From: Pilatotrama ljubarskyi
Taxonomy: Eukaryota; Basidiomycota; Agaricomycetes; Polyporales; Polyporaceae
Length of the DNA: 64,000 nt
Reading direction: 5' to 3'
NCBI GenBank assembly: GCA_022385805.1
Contig: MU277721.1
Coordinates: 174,323-238,322, forward strand
In this document: positions 63,126 to 64,000 of the stretch, piece by piece
How the letters are laid out: the number at the start of each line of letters is the position of its first letter
Numbering within the stretch: the stretch's first letter is position 1
Notes under the pieces: model-generated
What the model was told of the DNA's origin: nothing
Database searches by the model: none
What the model saw: only the letters and a program-made list of their open reading frames with translations
Program-made: the position numbers and the translations under genes

Positions 63126-64000
63126 GCATCTGGCATGTCTGACCTTTTCTCAGTCAGACCCCTCAGACTTGTCCAACTGCCAGGTCTGCTGCTACCTAGG
63201 GGCCTTTTGTTGCATAATGCAGCATGGAGCACCTTGCACATGTGTAGTATAAACTCTGTAATTGATTCAGAGCCTTCCTGAAAGAAACCATTGATGCCAA
63301 TGGCATGAAATGGCTTGTCCAGAATGCATCAACTTGGGGTCAATATGAGGCGATAGTAGTTGAGTTAGACTTCACATAGCTGTGGAATATGTAAGAAGGA
63401 TGCATAGGTTGGCTTAACAATCTCCACAAGGACGTTTCAGGGGCAAAACATGAAAACTCAAAATGTCTGAACAACCGTCCTGCTACCTCTGAGCTCTGAC
63501 CATCTGGCCTGTCTGAATATGTCTGAAACCTGGCCCGAAGGGTCTGAGAGGTCTGCGTCAGACCTCGTCAGACTTTTACACAAGTACTGATGGACGAGGA
63601 GGCCATCGAGCAGGTCGTGATGGAAAACGCCAGTAGTAGGTAGCTACTGTCTGGGAGCATGGTGTACGGTATGTCTCCACCTGTGATCGTTGACAAGTGT
63701 AGTATACTGAGCAACGCTTCAGGCTTACGTGTCATTTGTATTCGAGGCGCGTCTAGAAGCAGATTGAAAGTGTGACAACTCACACCAGGCTGCTCTGCGG
63801 GGTTGAAGCCCACGTCAATATTCGATGTTCACAAGCCCTAAGTACGACTGGGTCACCGCTGTGAGACACCCTCGATCTTCCTTTACTCGTGCTTGCAGCC
63901 CTTCCTGTGAACGATGATGCGACCCCACTCCGCGCACGAGGCCGCGGAGCACCGAAGCCGCTCCCTTCGCGCATCTTCGCTCATCTTCGCTGTTCTTCGC
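63126..64000. other. Window end: TCTGA/TCAGA-rich repeat-like sequence
   Basis: Clusters of TCTGA and TCAGA words lie at 63121-63190 and 63485-63580; the words CATCTGGC and TGTCTGA recur in the same order in both clusters. No gene is seen. The last 40 bp repeats CATCTTCGCT-like words up to the edge. Confidence 0.4.

Overview
The window is nuclear DNA of a filamentous basidiomycete, most likely an Agaricomycete. The genes are rich in short GT-AG introns (mostly about 50-80 nt), the coding sequence is GC-rich, and several families are typical of mushroom-forming fungi: DUF6533 membrane proteins, phosphatidylserine-decarboxylase-like (PSD-like) soluble enzymes, HET-domain proteins and a self-sufficient P450. 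There is no sign of bacterial operons, CRISPR or convincing tRNA genes. All gene models are my own manual splices from the sequence; no database was searched.

Layout. 1-16.6 kb is mostly housekeeping: a truncated MAK5/DDX24-type DEAD-box helicase, an RMND1/DUF155 membrane protein, a small frameshifted gene, a conserved protein of unknown function, a two-finger C2H2 regulator, a Dal5-type MFS transporter, and a three-RRM protein ending in a divergent MLLE (PABC) domain. 17.4-24.2 kb holds ERG6 (sterol C24-methyltransferase) and a P450-reductase fusion of the CYP505 type. 25-45 kb is the accessory heart of the window. Three intronless PSD-like decarboxylases (25.0, 37.1 and 40.6 kb) share a related upstream block with a TATA box, and two of them lie in a tandem segmental duplication. 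Between them sit a Het-C homologue and a G3BP-like NTF2/RRM protein, and the block ends in a HET-domain gene. 46-51.3 kb carries two more C2H2-type regulators, followed by large inverted repeats. 52.5-63.1 kb carries two DUF6533 seven-helix-type membrane proteins flanking RAD52, a 750-bp relic hAT transposon with a perfect 8-bp target duplication just upstream of RAD52, and a 1.4-kb element with 27-bp terminal inverted repeats.

How parts may work together. Het-C and a HET-domain gene lie about 10 kb apart. In Neurospora crassa, het-c and the HET-domain gene pin-c are linked and together trigger heterokaryon incompatibility, so this is a candidate allorecognition locus; that is inference only. 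The PSD-like family includes the tryptophan decarboxylase PsiD, so the triplicated decarboxylases near a self-sufficient P450 could belong to a small-amine pathway; the substrate is unknown and the nearby ERG6 is almost certainly ordinary sterol metabolism. The near-identity of the first ~465 nt of two decarboxylase copies, against more diverged flanks, points to recent gene conversion.
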